Positions 29,203 through 38,628 of a stretch of 64,000 nucleotides of DNA are shown here, in pieces. The stretch comes from Arthrobacter sp. ERGS1:01. GTDB lineage: Bacteria > Actinomycetota > Actinomycetes > Actinomycetales > Micrococcaceae. Where the stretch lies: contig NZ_CP012479.1 of the NCBI RefSeq assembly GCF_001281315.1, forward strand, positions 3,224,001 through 3,288,000, written 5' to 3'. The notes beneath the pieces are model-generated. The model was not told the DNA's origin. It did no database searches and saw only the letters and a list, made by a program, of their open reading frames with translations. Numbering within the stretch: position 1 is the stretch's first letter; every line of letters begins with the position of its first letter. The translations under genes and the position numbers were made by a program.

Positions 29203-29925
29203 CTAGCGGCCCGGTGCGGTGGACGGGAGCAGGGCGCTGCGGATCAGTTCGGGATCGTCGGTGCAGAGCGCGTCAACGCCAAGGTCCGTGAGTTCCTGCG
29301 CCCGCCCGGGGTCGTTGACGGTCCAGGCCCACACCTCAAGGCCGCAGGCATGGACGTCCTCGACGGCGGGCCCGTCCAACGATCCCTCCCAGATGGAAAT
29401 TCCCGAGCCGCCATGTGCCAGGGCAAAGTCGATGGCCTCACGCACTCCGCCCGGGCCACCCGGCTCAAGGGAGAGCCCCAGGGTGGTCGGATAGCAGTCG
29501 CCGTCCGGGGCCAGCCCGGCCAGTTCGACCAATGCATCCCAGTCACTCGAGGACGCGAACCAGTCAAGCCCGGGGTGTGCGCCAACCACGTCCAGGACGG
29601 TCGCGACGGCGGTGGCGTCCTTGAGCTCGATGTTGACGCGTGCCTTACCGGCGGCAAGGGCCAGGACCTCGTCCAGGGTGGGCACGTGCTGGGCGCCGCC
29701 GGCGTCGAGCAGGCCAAGTTCCCGGGCGGTGAAGTCGGAGATCGGTCCGGTGCCGTTGGTGGTCCGGTCAACCGTGTCGTCGTGGATGACCACGGGAACC
29801 CGGTCCGCGGACAGGTAGACGTCCAGTTCGATGCCGTCGATGCCAAGCTCAAGTGCCTTCGAGAAGGCGGCGAGGGTGTTTTCCGGAAGGTGTGCGGAGA
29901 CTCCCCGATGGGCATAGATACGCAT
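29203..29925 (-). CDS. ugpQ: Glycerophosphodiester phosphodiesterase
   Basis: A 240-aa cytoplasmic GDPD-family enzyme that splits glycerophosphodiesters into glycerol 3-phosphate and an alcohol. The catalytic HRGVSAHLPENTLAAF at residues 6-21, IELDVYLSADRVPVVIHDD and VNIELK carry the metal and catalytic residues. There is no signal peptide, so the substrate must be imported, consistent with the ugpA-ugpE-ugpB genes behind it. It is the first gene of the operon, whereas in E. coli ugpQ is last. The 203-bp upstream interval contains the map terminator and presumably the operon promoter; a pho box was not recognised. Confidence 0.92.
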   Translation of the reverse strand: MRIYAHRGVSAHLPENTLAAFSKALELGIDGIELDVYLSADRVPVVIHDDTVDRTTNGTGPISDFTARELGLLDAGGAQHVPTLDEVLALAAGKARVNIELKDATAVATVLDVVGAHPGLDWFASSSDWDALVELAGLAPDGDCYPTTLGLSLEPGGPGGVREAIDFALAHGGSGISIWEGSLDGPAVEDVHACGLEVWAWTVNDPGRAQELTDLGVDALCTDDPELIRSALLPSTAPGR

Positions 29926-30070
29926 ATCCGCGTGCTCCTCATTGGTCTTCCCGCTACCGAACTTTCCGCCTTGCTGGCGGTGTTCCCGACGGGTTCATGA
30001 CCAAGCTACCGACGAGTACAGCACGCCGGGTGTCGACCGTCTGGACGGCAGGGAAACGCAACTTAAACAG

Positions 30071-30113
30071 TTGTGCCCCGGTCCGGACGAGAGTCGTCGG
30101 GACCGGGGCACAA
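30071..30113 (-). terminator. map terminator
   Basis: TTGTGCCCCGGTCC (30071-30084) pairs with GGACCGGGGCACAA (30100-30113), and GACGA/TCGTC extend the stem inside. On the minus strand it continues CTGTTTAAG, a weak T-tract. Confidence 0.75.
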
Positions 30114-30128
30114 GAGTGGAACCCTCGC

Positions 30129-30965
30129 TCAGCCCAGGGGCACGGGGGTGACGCCGAGCGGCGCAAGGCGCGACGCGCCGCCGTCGGCCGCCGTCAGCAC
30201 CCAGATCCCCTTGGCATGGACTGCCACGGAGTGTTCCCAGTGCGCGGCGCGGGACTTGTCGGTGGTGACAACCGTCCAGTCGTCGCTGAGGGTCTTCGTT
30301 TCGAGCCCGCCGCGCACCAGCATGGGTTCCAGGGCCAGGCACATGCCGGGCTTGAGCTTGGGGCCGCGGTGCTTGGAGCTGTAGTTCAGCACGTCGGGGG
30401 CCATGTGCATGGCGGAGCCGATCCCGTGGCCCACGTAGTCCTCCAGGATGCCCAGCGGGGTGCCGGGCTGGGAGGAGACGTACTCGTCGATGGCGTCGCC
30501 AATGTCGCCCACGTATTTGGCGGAGGCCATGGCGGCAATGCCGCGCCACATGCTCTCCTCGGTGATGTCGCTGAGGCGCCGGTCGGCGGGGTCCTCCGCG
30601 TCGGGGCCGCCGACGATGGTGGTGCGCGCCGAATCGGAGTGCCAGCCTTCCACGATGGCGCCACCGTCGATCGAGATGATGTCACCGGCCTTGAGCACGC
30701 GCGGGCCGGGGATGCCGTGCACCACTTCCTCGTTCACGGAGGCGCAGATGGAGGCCGGGAAGTCGTAGTAGCCCAGGAAGTTGGAGGTGGCGCCGGCCTT
30801 CTTCAGGAGTCCTGCGAAGATGGCGTCCAGCTCGGCGGTCGTGACGCCCGGTGCAACGGCTGCGATCGTCTGGTTCAGGGCGTCATCGAGGATGAGGCCG
30901 CTGCGATGCATGATGCGCATCTGGTCGATGGTTTTGTACTCAATCCGTTGCTGGCCAAACGCCAT
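30129..30965 (-). CDS. map: Type I methionine aminopeptidase
   Basis: Removes the initiator Met from nascent proteins; 278 aa. Metal ligands are readable in IISIDGGAIVEGWHSDSART (two Asp), GHGIGSAMH (His), LALEPML (Glu) and WEHSVAV (Glu). The start at ATG 30965 (MAFGQQRIEYKT) has AAGGGA upstream and drops an unlikely 24-residue extension. It follows adk by 111 bp in the conserved secY-adk-map order. GlmS in this window depends on this class of enzyme to expose its catalytic Cys. Confidence 0.96.
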   Translation of the reverse strand: MAFGQQRIEYKTIDQMRIMHRSGLILDDALNQTIAAVAPGVTTAELDAIFAGLLKKAGATSNFLGYYDFPASICASVNEEVVHGIPGPRVLKAGDIISIDGGAIVEGWHSDSARTTIVGGPDAEDPADRRLSDITEESMWRGIAAMASAKYVGDIGDAIDEYVSSQPGTPLGILEDYVGHGIGSAMHMAPDVLNYSSKHRGPKLKPGMCLALEPMLVRGGLETKTLSDDWTVVTTDKSRAAHWEHSVAVHAKGIWVLTAADGGASRLAPLGVTPVPLG

Positions 30966-31076
30966 GACGGGTCCCTTCACTTGACGAATGTTTGAGGGCC
31001 CCTCCCCGGTACCGGGAAGGAGCCCTCCTTCTAGCATGGCATGCGGTGCAGGCCGCAGCTCATAAAACGTGTCGAA

Positions 31077-31646
31077 CTAGACGTTCTTGATGGCGTCCAT
31101 GATGCGTGCCGTGACGTCGTCCATGTCCCCGAGCCCGTCAACCTTGGCAAGGATGCCGCGCTCCGCATAACGGGCAACCACAACCTCGGTTTGTTCGCGG
31201 TACAGGTCCAGGCGGTGCCGGATGACGGTTTCGTTGTCATCGCTGCGGCCGGTCTCCTGGGCGCGGCCCAGGAGGCGCTTGACGAGTTCCTCGTCGTCGG
31301 CGGTCAGCTGCACCACCACGTCGAGCACGACGCCGGCCGTGCCGAGGATGTCGTCAAGCTCATCAACCTGGGCCGTGGTGCGCGGGTAACCGTCGAGCAG
31401 GAAGCCGTTGGCGACGTCGTCCTGGGAAAGCCGGTCACGCACCATCCGGTTGGTCACGCTGTCCGGCACGAAGTCACCGTTGTCGATGTACTTCTTCGCT
31501 TCGATGCCCAAGGGTGTTTCGCCCTTGACGTTGGCACGGAAGATATCGCCCGTGGAAATGGCAACAATGCCAAGTTCGACGCAGATGCGTTCAGCCTGCG
31601 TTCCCTTACCCGAACCGGGAGGTCCAATGATCAGCATTCTTGTCAT
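31077..31646 (-). CDS. adk: Adenylate kinase, short LID type
   Basis: Converts AMP and ATP to two ADP; 189 aa. The P-loop GPPGSGKGTQAERI is at residues 8-21, and ISTGDIFR and GFLLDGYPRT bind AMP. The LID is reduced to a few residues around GRAQETGRSDDN, as in mycobacterial enzymes, with no zinc cysteines. The ATG overlaps the secY stop (ATGA), implying translational coupling. Confidence 0.97.
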   Translation of the reverse strand: MTRMLIIGPPGSGKGTQAERICVELGIVAISTGDIFRANVKGETPLGIEAKKYIDNGDFVPDSVTNRMVRDRLSQDDVANGFLLDGYPRTTAQVDELDDILGTAGVVLDVVVQLTADDEELVKRLLGRAQETGRSDDNETVIRHRLDLYREQTEVVVARYAERGILAKVDGLGDMDDVTARIMDAIKNV

Positions 31647-32968
31647 CGCAATAACCCTTCATAGTGGCGCTGTTGGAGCTGTGCATCAATCTGCTTGACC
31701 GTCTCCAACCCGACACCCACCACAATCAGGATCGAGGTACCGCCGAACGGGAAGTTCTGGTTTGCCCCAATCATGACCAGGGCAATGAGCGGGATCAGGG
31801 CAACGATGCCCAGGTACAGCGATCCCGGCAGGGTGATGCGTGAAATTACGTACTGCAGGTAGTCCTGCGTGGGCTTGCCGGCGCGGATGCCGGGAATGAA
31901 CCCACCGTACTTCTTCATGTTGTCAGAGACCTCTTCCGGGTTGAAAGTGATCGCGACATAGAAGTACGTAAACCCGATGGTCAGGGCGAAGTACAGGAGC
32001 ATGTAGATCGGGTGCGTGCCACGCGTGAGGTAGTTGTTGATCCACTCGACCCAACCGGGGATGTTCGTGGAGTTCTTCGGCGTGGCAAACTGGGCCAGCA
32101 GTGCCGGCAGGTACAGCATCGAGGAGGCGAAGATGACCGGGATAACACCGGCCATGTTGACCTTGATCGGGATGTACGTGCTGGTGCCGCCCATGGTGCG
32201 GCGGCCGATCATGCGCTTGGCGTACTGCACCGGGACACGGCGCTGGGACTGCTCGACGAACACCACGAGGGCGACGACGACCAGGCCAACGACCATGACG
32301 GTCAGGAAGGTGCCCCAGCCCTGGGTCTTCAGGATGGCGCCCAGGGAGGTGGGGAACTGCGCGGCGATGGCCGTGAAGATCAACAGGGACATGCCGTTGC
32401 CGACACCCTTTTCGGTGACGAGCTCGCCCATCCACATGATCAAACCGGAGCCGGCGGTCAAGGTGATGATGAGCAGCAGGATCGTGATCAGGCTGTCATT
32501 GGGAATCAGCGGGGTTGCGCTGCCTGCGGCGCCACAGCCGGAGAACAACTGGCCGGAACGGGCCAGGGTCACCAGGGTGGTGGCGTTGAGCAGGCCGAGG
32601 GCGATGGTCAAATAACGCGTGTACTGCGTCAGCTGGCCCTGGCCCTGCGCACCCTCAAGGTGCAGTTCCTGGAAGCGGGGAATGACCACGCGCAGGAGCT
32701 GGACGATGATGCTCGCGGTGATGTAGGGCATGATTCCCAGGGCAAAAATGGAAACCTGCAGCAAGGCGCCGCCGCTGAACAAGTTCACAAGCTGGTAAAG
32801 ACCTTCGCTTGTGTTTGCAGCGTTCACGCACTGTTGGACGTTACGGTAGTCAACTCCGGGCGAGGGAATGAAAGCACCCAAGCGGAAGATTGCAATGATT
32901 CCCAGCGTGAACAACAACTTGCGTCGCAGATCAGGCGTGCGAAAGGCGCGGCCAAATGCGGTAAGCAA
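31643..32968 (-). CDS. secY: Protein translocase subunit SecY
   Basis: Central channel of the Sec translocon, 441 aa with ten membrane segments. FRTPDLRRKLLFTLGIIAIF, RLGAFIPSPGVD (plug region) and GIMPYITASIIVQLL are typical. The start is TTG at 32968, with AGGAGG a few bases upstream. It follows rplO, but a 220-bp gap with an rplO terminator separates them, so secY-adk-map may have its own promoter. Confidence 0.97.
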   Translation of the reverse strand: MLTAFGRAFRTPDLRRKLLFTLGIIAIFRLGAFIPSPGVDYRNVQQCVNAANTSEGLYQLVNLFSGGALLQVSIFALGIMPYITASIIVQLLRVVIPRFQELHLEGAQGQGQLTQYTRYLTIALGLLNATTLVTLARSGQLFSGCGAAGSATPLIPNDSLITILLLIITLTAGSGLIMWMGELVTEKGVGNGMSLLIFTAIAAQFPTSLGAILKTQGWGTFLTVMVVGLVVVALVVFVEQSQRRVPVQYAKRMIGRRTMGGTSTYIPIKVNMAGVIPVIFASSMLYLPALLAQFATPKNSTNIPGWVEWINNYLTRGTHPIYMLLYFALTIGFTYFYVAITFNPEEVSDNMKKYGGFIPGIRAGKPTQDYLQYVISRITLPGSLYLGIVALIPLIALVMIGANQNFPFGGTSILIVVGVGLETVKQIDAQLQQRHYEGLLR

Positions 32969-33122
32969 GCGTCCTCCTGATGTGTAGTGATGAAGGTGGG
33001 TTCACAATTGAAGCCCAAGGAAAGATTCTAGTGGGTGATCTGGCTCGCACTGAAACTGTGACCGATTTTGAGCCTAAAGCGCCGGCTAAAGTCACGTTCA
33101 CTCAAATACGCAAAAGACCCCT

Positions 33123-33150
33123 GGCGGGCGGAGCATAAGCTCCACCCACC
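33123..33150 (-). terminator. Terminator after rplO
   Basis: GGCGGGCGGAGC (33123-33134) pairs with GCTCCACCCACC (33139-33150) with wobbles, and flanking AGAC/GTCT lengthen the stem. On the minus strand it runs into GGGTCTTTTGC. It would end, or attenuate, the spc transcript before secY. Confidence 0.75.
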
Positions 33151-33188
33151 AAGAGTCTAATCGCTAGATGTGCGCATTTGTGAACTTT

Positions 33189-33662
33189 TTACAGTTCGAC
33201 GGTGGTTCCGCCTGCAGCAGTGATCTTTTCCACTGCGCTGGTGGAGAATGCGTGGGCGGTGACGTCAACCTTGACGGTGATGTCGCCGGTGCCCAGCACC
33301 TTGACGGGCTGGTTCTTGCGAACGGCGCCCTTCTCAACCAGTGCATCGACGGTGACAACGCCACCCTCGGGGAAGAGCTCGTTCAGCTTGTCCAGGTTGA
33401 CAACCTGGAACTCGACGCGGAACGGGTTCTTGAAGCCACGCAGCTTCGGCAGGCGCATGTGCAGCGGCAGCTGGCCGCCGGCAAAGCCAGCCTTGATCTG
33501 GTAGCGGGCCTTGGTACCCTTGGTACCGCGACCGGCGGTCTTACCCTTGGAACCCTCACCACGGCCAACACGGGTCTTAGCCGTCTTGGCGCCCGGCGCG
33601 GGACGCAGGTGGTGAACCTTCAGAGCGTTCTGCTTTTCAACAGTGTTCTTCTCAGTAGCCAC
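33189..33662 (-). CDS. rplO: 50S ribosomal protein L15
   Basis: 50S assembly protein, 157 aa. [31 protein letters not shown] and [18 protein letters not shown] are the L15 signatures. The start is GTG 33662, with GAGGAG (inside the end of rpmD) 9 nt upstream and the preceding rpmD stop 1 nt away. A more upstream in-frame start is ignored. Last ribosomal gene of the spc block. Confidence 0.96.
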   Translation of the reverse strand: MATEKNTVEKQNALKVHHLRPAPGAKTAKTRVGRGEGSKGKTAGRGTKGTKARYQIKAGFAGGQLPLHMRLPKLRGFKNPFRVEFQVVNLDKLNELFPEGGVVTVDALVEKGAVRKNQPVKVLGTGDITVKVDVTAHAFSTSAVEKITAAGGTTVEL

Positions 33663-33663
33663 T

Positions 33664-33876
33664 TTACTTAGTCTCCTCAACCTTGATCAGGTGCGGAACC
33701 GTGTTGACCATGCCTGCAGTCACTGCGTCAGCCGAGCGGACAACGGTGTGACCGATGCGCTTGAGACCCAATGAGCGAAGGGTGTCCTTCTGGTTCTGCT
33801 TGGCGCCAACGAGGCCCCTGATCTGAGTGATTTCCAGCTTGTTCTCGGAAACCTTGATGTTCTTCGGTGTAGTCAT
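33664..33876 (-). CDS. rpmD: 50S ribosomal protein L30
   Basis: 70-aa 50S protein. [20 protein letters not shown] and the [15 protein letters not shown] block are conserved. Its ATG shares one base with the rpsE stop (TAATG), and rplO begins immediately after, so the three are translationally coupled. Confidence 0.96.
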   Translation of the reverse strand: MTTPKNIKVSENKLEITQIRGLVGAKQNQKDTLRSLGLKRIGHTVVRSADAVTAGMVNTVPHLIKVEETK

Positions 33877-34583
33877 TACAGACCCGCCTTTTGCATATTG
33901 CGCAACAGCACGGCCGGAGCAACCTCGTCCAAGGGCAGGCCGCGGCGAGCCGCGACAGCCTTGGGGTCTTCCAGGCGCTTCAGTGCATCAACCGTTGCGT
34001 GAACAATGTTGATGGCGTTGGAGGAACCGAGTGACTTGGAAAGCACATCGTGGACACCAACGCATTCCAGTACGGCGCGAACCGGACCACCGGCGATAAC
34101 ACCGGTACCGGCAGCAGCCGGACGCAGCAGGACGACGCCGGCAGCGGCTTCACCCTGGACACGGTGCGGAACGGTCTTGCCGATCAGCGGTACGCGGAAC
34201 ATCGTCTTCTTGGCTTCTTCAACACCCTTGGCGATTGCCGCGGGTACTTCCTTGGCCTTGCCGTAGCCAACGCCAACCAGGCCGTTGCCGTCGCCGACGA
34301 TCACGAGAGCGGTGAAGCTGAAGCGACGACCACCCTTGACGACCTTGGCAACACGGTTGATGTTAACAACGCGCTCGATGAACTGGTTCTTCTCGGCCTC
34401 GCGGCCACCATCGCGCCCACGGCCACGGCCGCCGTCGCGACCGCCTTCGCGGCCTCCACGAGCACCGTCGCGGCCACCGCGGCCACGGCCGCCGTCGGCT
34501 GCTGCAGTCTCAGTCTTAGCGGCTGCACCGTCAGCGGCAGTTGCTTCTGACACAGTGTTCTCCTTGTTAATGTTTTCGGTCAC
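33876..34583 (-). CDS. rpsE: 30S ribosomal protein S5 with RG-rich N-terminal tail
   Basis: 30S protein that, with S3 and S4, lines the mRNA entry channel and affects accuracy. The 235-aa protein has a canonical core from about residue 66 ([40 protein letters not shown]). Residues 31-61 are an Arg/Gly/Asp-rich tail ([14 protein letters not shown] and similar), preceded by an acidic Ala/Thr/Glu stretch. E. coli S5 has 167 residues, so the tail is extra. Overlaps rplR by 4 bp and rpmD by 1 bp. Confidence 0.96.
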   Translation of the reverse strand: MTENINKENTVSEATAADGAAAKTETAAADGGRGRGGRDGARGGREGGRDGGRGRGRDGGREAEKNQFIERVVNINRVAKVVKGGRRFSFTALVIVGDGNGLVGVGYGKAKEVPAAIAKGVEEAKKTMFRVPLIGKTVPHRVQGEAAAGVVLLRPAAAGTGVIAGGPVRAVLECVGVHDVLSKSLGSSNAINIVHATVDALKRLEDPKAVAARRGLPLDEVAPAVLLRNMQKAGL

Positions 34584-34951
34584 AGTGCCAGACCGCCTTC
34601 ACGTGCGCCGTCAGCGACAGCTGCAACACGGCCGTGGTAACGGTTACCGCCACGGTCAAACACAACAGCTTCAATGCCTGCAGCCTTGGCGCGCTCGGCA
34701 ACGAGCTCACCAATGCGCTTGGCCTTGGCGGTCTTGTCACCGTCGAAGGAGCGCATGTCTGCTTCCAGCGTCGATGCCGACACCAGGGTCAGGCCCTGGG
34801 TGTCGTCGATGACCTGGACAAACATGTGACGTGCGGAGCGGTTGACCACCAGACGCGGACGTACGGTGGTGCCACTGATGCGCTTGCGAACGCGCAGGTG
34901 ACGACGGCCGCGTGCTGCGGCCTTGGACTTTCCTCTTACGGACAGTGCCAT
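34580..34951 (-). CDS. rplR: 50S ribosomal protein L18
   Basis: 5S rRNA-binding 50S protein, 123 aa, normal length. [20 protein letters not shown] and [19 protein letters not shown] are the N-terminal signatures, and [20 protein letters not shown] the C-terminal one. Ends inside the rpsE start (4-bp overlap). Confidence 0.97.
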   Translation of the reverse strand: MALSVRGKSKAAARGRRHLRVRKRISGTTVRPRLVVNRSARHMFVQVIDDTQGLTLVSASTLEADMRSFDGDKTAKAKRIGELVAERAKAAGIEAVVFDRGGNRYHGRVAAVADGAREGGLAL

Positions 34952-34953
34952 GG

Positions 34954-35490
34954 TTACTTACCAGCCTTTCCGACCTTGCGGCGGATGATCTCGCCAGCGT
35001 AACGAACGCCCTTGCCCTTATAGGGGTCGGGCTTGCGCAGCTTGCGGATGTTGGCAGCAACTTCGCCCACCTGCTGCTTGTCAATGCCTGACACGGAGAG
35101 CTTAGTGGGGCCCTCAACAGTCAGTGTGATGCCCTCGGGTGCCTCAACGACAACCGGGTGGCTGTAACCCAGAGCGAACTCCAGGTTGCTGCCCTTGGCG
35201 ACTACGCGGTAACCGGTACCAACAATTTCCAGCTTCTTCTCGTAGCCTTTGGTGACACCGATGATCAGGTTGTCAATGAGGGTACGGGTCAGGCCGTGGA
35301 GTGAACGCGAGGAGCGCTCATCGTTGGGGCGGGTAACCGTGATGGTGTTCTCTTCGAGAGCAACCGCGATGGGGCTGGGCACAGTGTGCTCCAGCGTTCC
35401 CTTCGGGCCCTTGACGGAAACCAGGTTGTCTTCAACCTTGACTTCGACGCCGGCAGGCACGGAGATGGGGAGACGTCCAATACGTGACAT
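34954..35490 (-). CDS. rplF: 50S ribosomal protein L6
   Basis: 50S protein at the base of the stalk, 178 aa, two similar domains. [20 protein letters not shown] at the start and [19 protein letters not shown] at the end are diagnostic. Two bases separate it from rplR. Confidence 0.97.
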   Translation of the reverse strand: MSRIGRLPISVPAGVEVKVEDNLVSVKGPKGTLEHTVPSPIAVALEENTITVTRPNDERSSRSLHGLTRTLIDNLIIGVTKGYEKKLEIVGTGYRVVAKGSNLEFALGYSHPVVVEAPEGITLTVEGPTKLSVSGIDKQQVGEVAANIRKLRKPDPYKGKGVRYAGEIIRRKVGKAGK

Positions 35491-35513
35491 AAGTTCTTTC
35501 CCTTCTCTCTCTA

Positions 35514-35912
35514 CTACCAGACGTAGGCGAGGACTTCCCCACCCACGCCCTTCTTGGCAGCCTGGCGGTCGGTCAGCAGACCGGAAGACGTCGACAAGAT
35601 GGCGACACCCAGCCCACCCAAAACGTTGGGGAGGTTGGTGGACTTCGCGTAAACGCGCAGTCCGGGCTTGGAGATGCGGCGCAGGCCGGCGATTGAACGC
35701 TCGCGGCTGGGACCGTACTTCAAGTCAATGGTCATCTTCTTGCCAACTTCGGCGTCTTCAACCTTCCAGGCAGCAATGTAGCCCTCTGCCTTGAGGATGT
35801 CGGCGACGTGGCCCTTGAGCTTGCTAAACGGCATGGACACGGTGTCGTGGTGTGCCGAGTTTGCGTTGCGCAGACGCGTAAGCATGTCTGCGACAGGATC
35901 TGTCATTGTCAT
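35514..35912 (-). CDS. rpsH: 30S ribosomal protein S8
   Basis: 16S rRNA-binding assembly protein, 132 aa. [20 protein letters not shown] and the C-terminal [10 protein letters not shown] are typical. In E. coli S8 represses the spc operon by binding an mRNA site that mimics 16S helix 21. Here rpsN is missing between rplE and rpsH and an 85-bp interval with a hairpin takes its place. Confidence 0.97.
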   Translation of the reverse strand: MTMTDPVADMLTRLRNANSAHHDTVSMPFSKLKGHVADILKAEGYIAAWKVEDAEVGKKMTIDLKYGPSRERSIAGLRRISKPGLRVYAKSTNLPNVLGGLGVAILSTSSGLLTDRQAAKKGVGGEVLAYVW

Positions 35913-35948
35913 TTGGGCGCTTGCCCTTCCTCGTAACGGTTTCCTTCA

Positions 35949-35975
35949 CCCGTCGCGCAATTACTTGCGCACGGG
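35949..35975 (-). promoter_or_regulatory. Hairpin in the rpsH leader
   Basis: CCCGT and GCGCAA (35949-35960, one bulged C) pair with TTGCGC and ACGGG (35965-35975) over a TTAC loop. It is about 40 nt upstream of the rpsH start and has no T-run. A bulged helix next to rpsH might be an S8-binding autoregulatory site or a relic of the lost rpsN; both are inference. Confidence 0.35.
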
Positions 35976-35997
35976 CCGAACGGACCTTTTACGTAGA

Positions 35998-36582
35998 TTA
36001 GTTATCTTCGGATTTGAACGGGAAGCCAAGCGCCTTAAGCAGCGCGCGGCCTTCGTCATCGGTCTTGGCGGTGGTCACGACAGTGATGTCCATGCCGCGA
36101 ACGCGGTCAATGGAATCCTGGTCGATCTCGTGGAACATAACCTGTTCGGTCAGACCGAAGGTGTAGTTACCATTGCCGTCGAACTGCTTGCCGCTCAGGC
36201 CGCGGAAGTCGCGGATACGGGGCAGTGCCAGCGTGACCAGGCGGTCAAGGAATTCCCACATGCGGTCTCCACGCAGCGTGGCGTGGCAACCGATCGGCAT
36301 GCCTTCGCGCAGCTTGAACTGTGCGATCGACTTGCGGGCCTTGGAAACCTGGGGCTTCTGGCCGGTGATGGCGGTGAGGTCGCGGACGGCGCCGTCAATG
36401 ATCTTGGAGTCCTTGGCGGCATCTCCAACACCCATGTTGACAACGACCTTGACCAGGCGCGGAACCTGGTTGACGTTCGCGTACTTAAATTCCTCAACCA
36501 GCGTCGCCTTGATTTCCGCTGCATAGCGGGTCTTCAGGCGAGGCGTGACCTTGGGCGTGTTCTCTGCAACTACGGCGCTCAT
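35998..36582 (-). CDS. rplE: 50S ribosomal protein L5
   Basis: 5S rRNA-binding protein, 194 aa. [40 protein letters not shown] and [20 protein letters not shown] are conserved. The ATG overlaps the rplX stop by 4 bp. It is followed by rpsH, not by rpsN. Confidence 0.97.
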   Translation of the reverse strand: MSAVVAENTPKVTPRLKTRYAAEIKATLVEEFKYANVNQVPRLVKVVVNMGVGDAAKDSKIIDGAVRDLTAITGQKPQVSKARKSIAQFKLREGMPIGCHATLRGDRMWEFLDRLVTLALPRIRDFRGLSGKQFDGNGNYTFGLTEQVMFHEIDQDSIDRVRGMDITVVTTAKTDDEGRALLKALGFPFKSEDN

Positions 36583-36941
36583 GCCAGATCCTTCCCCGAG
36601 GCCTTGGCAACGCGGATGCGTACTTGACGCTGGCGGCCATCGCGCTCTACGGTGTCGATGCGGTAGCCAACGCGAGTCGGCTTCTTGGTGGACGGGTCCA
36701 CCACAGCAACGTTGGAGATGTGAATGGGTGCCTCGACGATTTCGATGCCACCGGTGTTGGTGCCACGATCCGTCTGACCGGCCTTGGTGTGCTTGGTGAC
36801 GCGGTTTACGCCTTCAACCAACACGCGGTTGGTTTCGGTGTATACCTTCAGGACCTTGCCCTGCTTGCCACGGTCGCCGCCACGTTCGGCCTTGCCACCT
36901 GTGATGACCTGAACCAGGTCACCCTTCTTGATCTTTGCCAT
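36579..36941 (-). CDS. rplX: 50S ribosomal protein L24
   Basis: Assembly initiator protein near the exit tunnel, 120 aa. The KOW motif region reads [16 protein letters not shown] and [20 protein letters not shown]. Three bases after rplN and 4-bp overlap with rplE. Confidence 0.97.
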   Translation of the reverse strand: MAKIKKGDLVQVITGGKAERGGDRGKQGKVLKVYTETNRVLVEGVNRVTKHTKAGQTDRGTNTGGIEIVEAPIHISNVAVVDPSTKKPTRVGYRIDTVERDGRQRQVRIRVAKASGKDLA

Positions 36942-36944
36942 TAG

Positions 36945-37313
36945 TTACAGCACCTCCGGAGCCAACGAGATGATCTTCATGAACTTCTTGTCCCGAAGTT
37001 CACGGCCAACCGGGCCGAAGATACGGGTTCCACGGGGGTCCCCGTCGTTCTTGAGAAGCACAGCGGCGTTCTCGTCGAACTTGATGTAGGAACCATCCGC
37101 ACGGCGGCGTTCCTTCTTGGTGCGAACGATGACAGCCTTGACGACGTCACCCTTCTTTACGTTTCCGCCGGGAATTGCATCCTTGACGGTAGCGACAATG
37201 GTGTCGCCAATGCCTGCGTAGCGGCGCCCAGATCCACCGAGAACGCGGATTGTCAAGATTTCCTTGGCACCCGTGTTGTCGGCGACCTTAAGCCGCGACT
37301 CCTGCTGAATCAC
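36945..37313 (-). CDS. rplN: 50S ribosomal protein L14
   Basis: 50S interface protein, 122 aa. The start is GTG at 37313 ([20 protein letters not shown]), with AGGAG 8 nt upstream; this gives the universal L14 length and removes a 12-residue extension. [20 protein letters not shown] and [20 protein letters not shown] are conserved. It is the first gene of the spc block and lies 696 bp from rpsQ. Confidence 0.96.
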   Translation of the reverse strand: MIQQESRLKVADNTGAKEILTIRVLGGSGRRYAGIGDTIVATVKDAIPGGNVKKGDVVKAVIVRTKKERRRADGSYIKFDENAAVLLKNDGDPRGTRIFGPVGRELRDKKFMKIISLAPEVL

Positions 37314-37935
37314 TAGTGTCTCCTGTTCGTCGCGCCGGTTCTTGGCCATAATCCATCTATGGACAAGCCTTGCGGAACGTATTGTTCGGGATGTCTCTCG
37401 ACGTGCCTGGATTTTGCCAAAACACGCCTAAATACCTCATGCCAACTGCACTTTCCGCACCGATTCGCGTGGATTGCTCCACTGCCGGACGGCAGTTTGT
37501 AGTGGCACGAGCATTTACGAGGTAATTGCGCACCCACTGCCGCTACCGAAAACGGCGGCGCAGAAAAGGCGCAGCAATAGATAATCCTAGCACGACGGCG
37601 TAACCCGGCGCGACGTGGGAGCCGGCGCCCAGGCGTTAGCTGTGGCACAATACGCGGGCAATACTGGCGGAGGAAGCCGCATTGTCTCGGCAACTATCCG
37701 ACACACGGCCGCGGGCGGCCTTAGTGTCTCCTTTACCTCGCCTACGAGAACGCCACTCCCTCCGCCGGCCTTCCGCGGCTAGCTCGCTCAACCGCGCTTT
37801 TCCGACTCCTAGGGTGGATATAACCCGCCGCCAAGCCGGCAAAGCGCCGATAAGCGCACGAAGCGCGGTCACGGGCGCCCGCCTCGCCGGACACCCGAGC
37901 AACCCGAGCCGGCCGGCGTCGGGCGTTAAACGCAC
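37314..37935. other. Long non-coding interval between S10 and spc blocks
   Basis: About 620 bp without a convincing gene, where most bacteria have a few bases between rpsQ and rplN. Open frames on both strands here (for example 37636-37935 minus) have no recognisable family, no good Shine-Dalgarno and Arg/Ala-rich composition, as expected from random high-GC frames. On the minus strand TAGGAT (37589-37584) is a possible -10 for rplN, without a clear -35. GGCCGC/GCGGCC at 37707-37720 and ACTGCC/GGCAGT near 37480-37495 are small palindromes. A small RNA or a long rplN leader is possible. Confidence 0.6.
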
Positions 37936-37971
37936 GTTGGGCCCGCCGCCACAAGTGGCAACGGGCCCAAC
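37936..37971 (-). terminator. Terminator of the S10 operon
   Basis: GTTGGGCCCG (37936-37945) pairs with CGGGCCCAAC (37962-37971); GCCAC/GTGGC form a second helix inside. It is 38 bp behind the rpsQ stop. On the minus strand it is followed by GTGCGTTTAAC, a short T-tract. Confidence 0.8.
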
Positions 37972-38009
37972 ACTTTCAGTAACTCACTGCGCACAAGTGC
38001 GCGAGTGGA

Positions 38010-38306
38010 CTACTTGGCCTTCTCTACGATCTCAACCAGGCGGAAACGCTTGGTTGCGGAGAGCGGGCGGGTCTCGCTGATGATGACCAGGTCGCCGATG
38101 CCGGCGCTGTTCTCTTCATCGTGAGCCTTGATCTTCTTGTTGCGTCGCAGAACCTTGCCGTAGAGGGCGTGCTTTACACGGTCCTCAACTTCAACAACGA
38201 TGGTCTTATCCATCTTGTCGGAGACAACGTAGCCACGCATCTTCTTACGCTCGTTACGGACAACAGTCTCCGCAGCGGCTTCATTGTTGTTTACAGAATC
38301 GCTCAC
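38010..38306 (-). CDS. rpsQ: 30S ribosomal protein S17
   Basis: 16S-binding OB-fold protein, 98 aa, with a slightly long polar N-terminus. [20 protein letters not shown] and [20 protein letters not shown] are diagnostic. Overlaps rpmC by 4 bp and is the last gene of the S10 operon here. Confidence 0.97.
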   Translation of the reverse strand: MSDSVNNNEAAAETVVRNERKKMRGYVVSDKMDKTIVVEVEDRVKHALYGKVLRRNKKIKAHDEENSAGIGDLVIISETRPLSATKRFRLVEIVEKAK

Positions 38307-38626
38307 TTGGCGTCCTCCTCAGATGTTTCAGCCTTCTTGGAGGCCTTCTTGGCTTCCTTGTCAGCCTTCTTGGAGGCCTTCTCCACCGGTGCGGCGGCAA
38401 CGACGCCCGGGCGAATGCCCAGCTCGCGCTCACGCAGCACAGTGTAGATACGGGCGATGTCGCGCTTTACAACGCGCAGGCGACCGTGGCTTTCCAGCTG
38501 ACCGGTGGCGGACTGGAAACGCAGGTTGAACAGCTCCTCCTTGGCCTTCCGGAGTTCTTCAACAAGACGCTCGTTGTCGAACCCGTCAAGCTGTGCGGGG
38601 GCCAGATCCTTAGATCCAACTGACAT
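38303..38626 (-). CDS. rpmC: 50S ribosomal protein L29 with lysine-rich tail
   Basis: Exit-tunnel-rim protein that helps dock trigger factor and SRP. The L29 core (about 15-74) reads [18 protein letters not shown] and [20 protein letters not shown]. The 107-aa length exceeds the usual 63-75 because of a C-terminal Lys/Ala/Glu tail ([18 protein letters not shown]). Overlaps rpsQ. Confidence 0.95.
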   Translation of the reverse strand: MSVGSKDLAPAQLDGFDNERLVEELRKAKEELFNLRFQSATGQLESHGRLRVVKRDIARIYTVLRERELGIRPGVVAAAPVEKASKKADKEAKKASKKAETSEEDAK

Positions 38627-38628
38627 CT

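Noticed and set aside
37636..37935. 99-codon frame in the rpsQ-rplN gap
   Set aside because: No Shine-Dalgarno, no family, Arg/Ala-rich; competing frames overlap on the other strand. Kept only as part of the unexplained interval.
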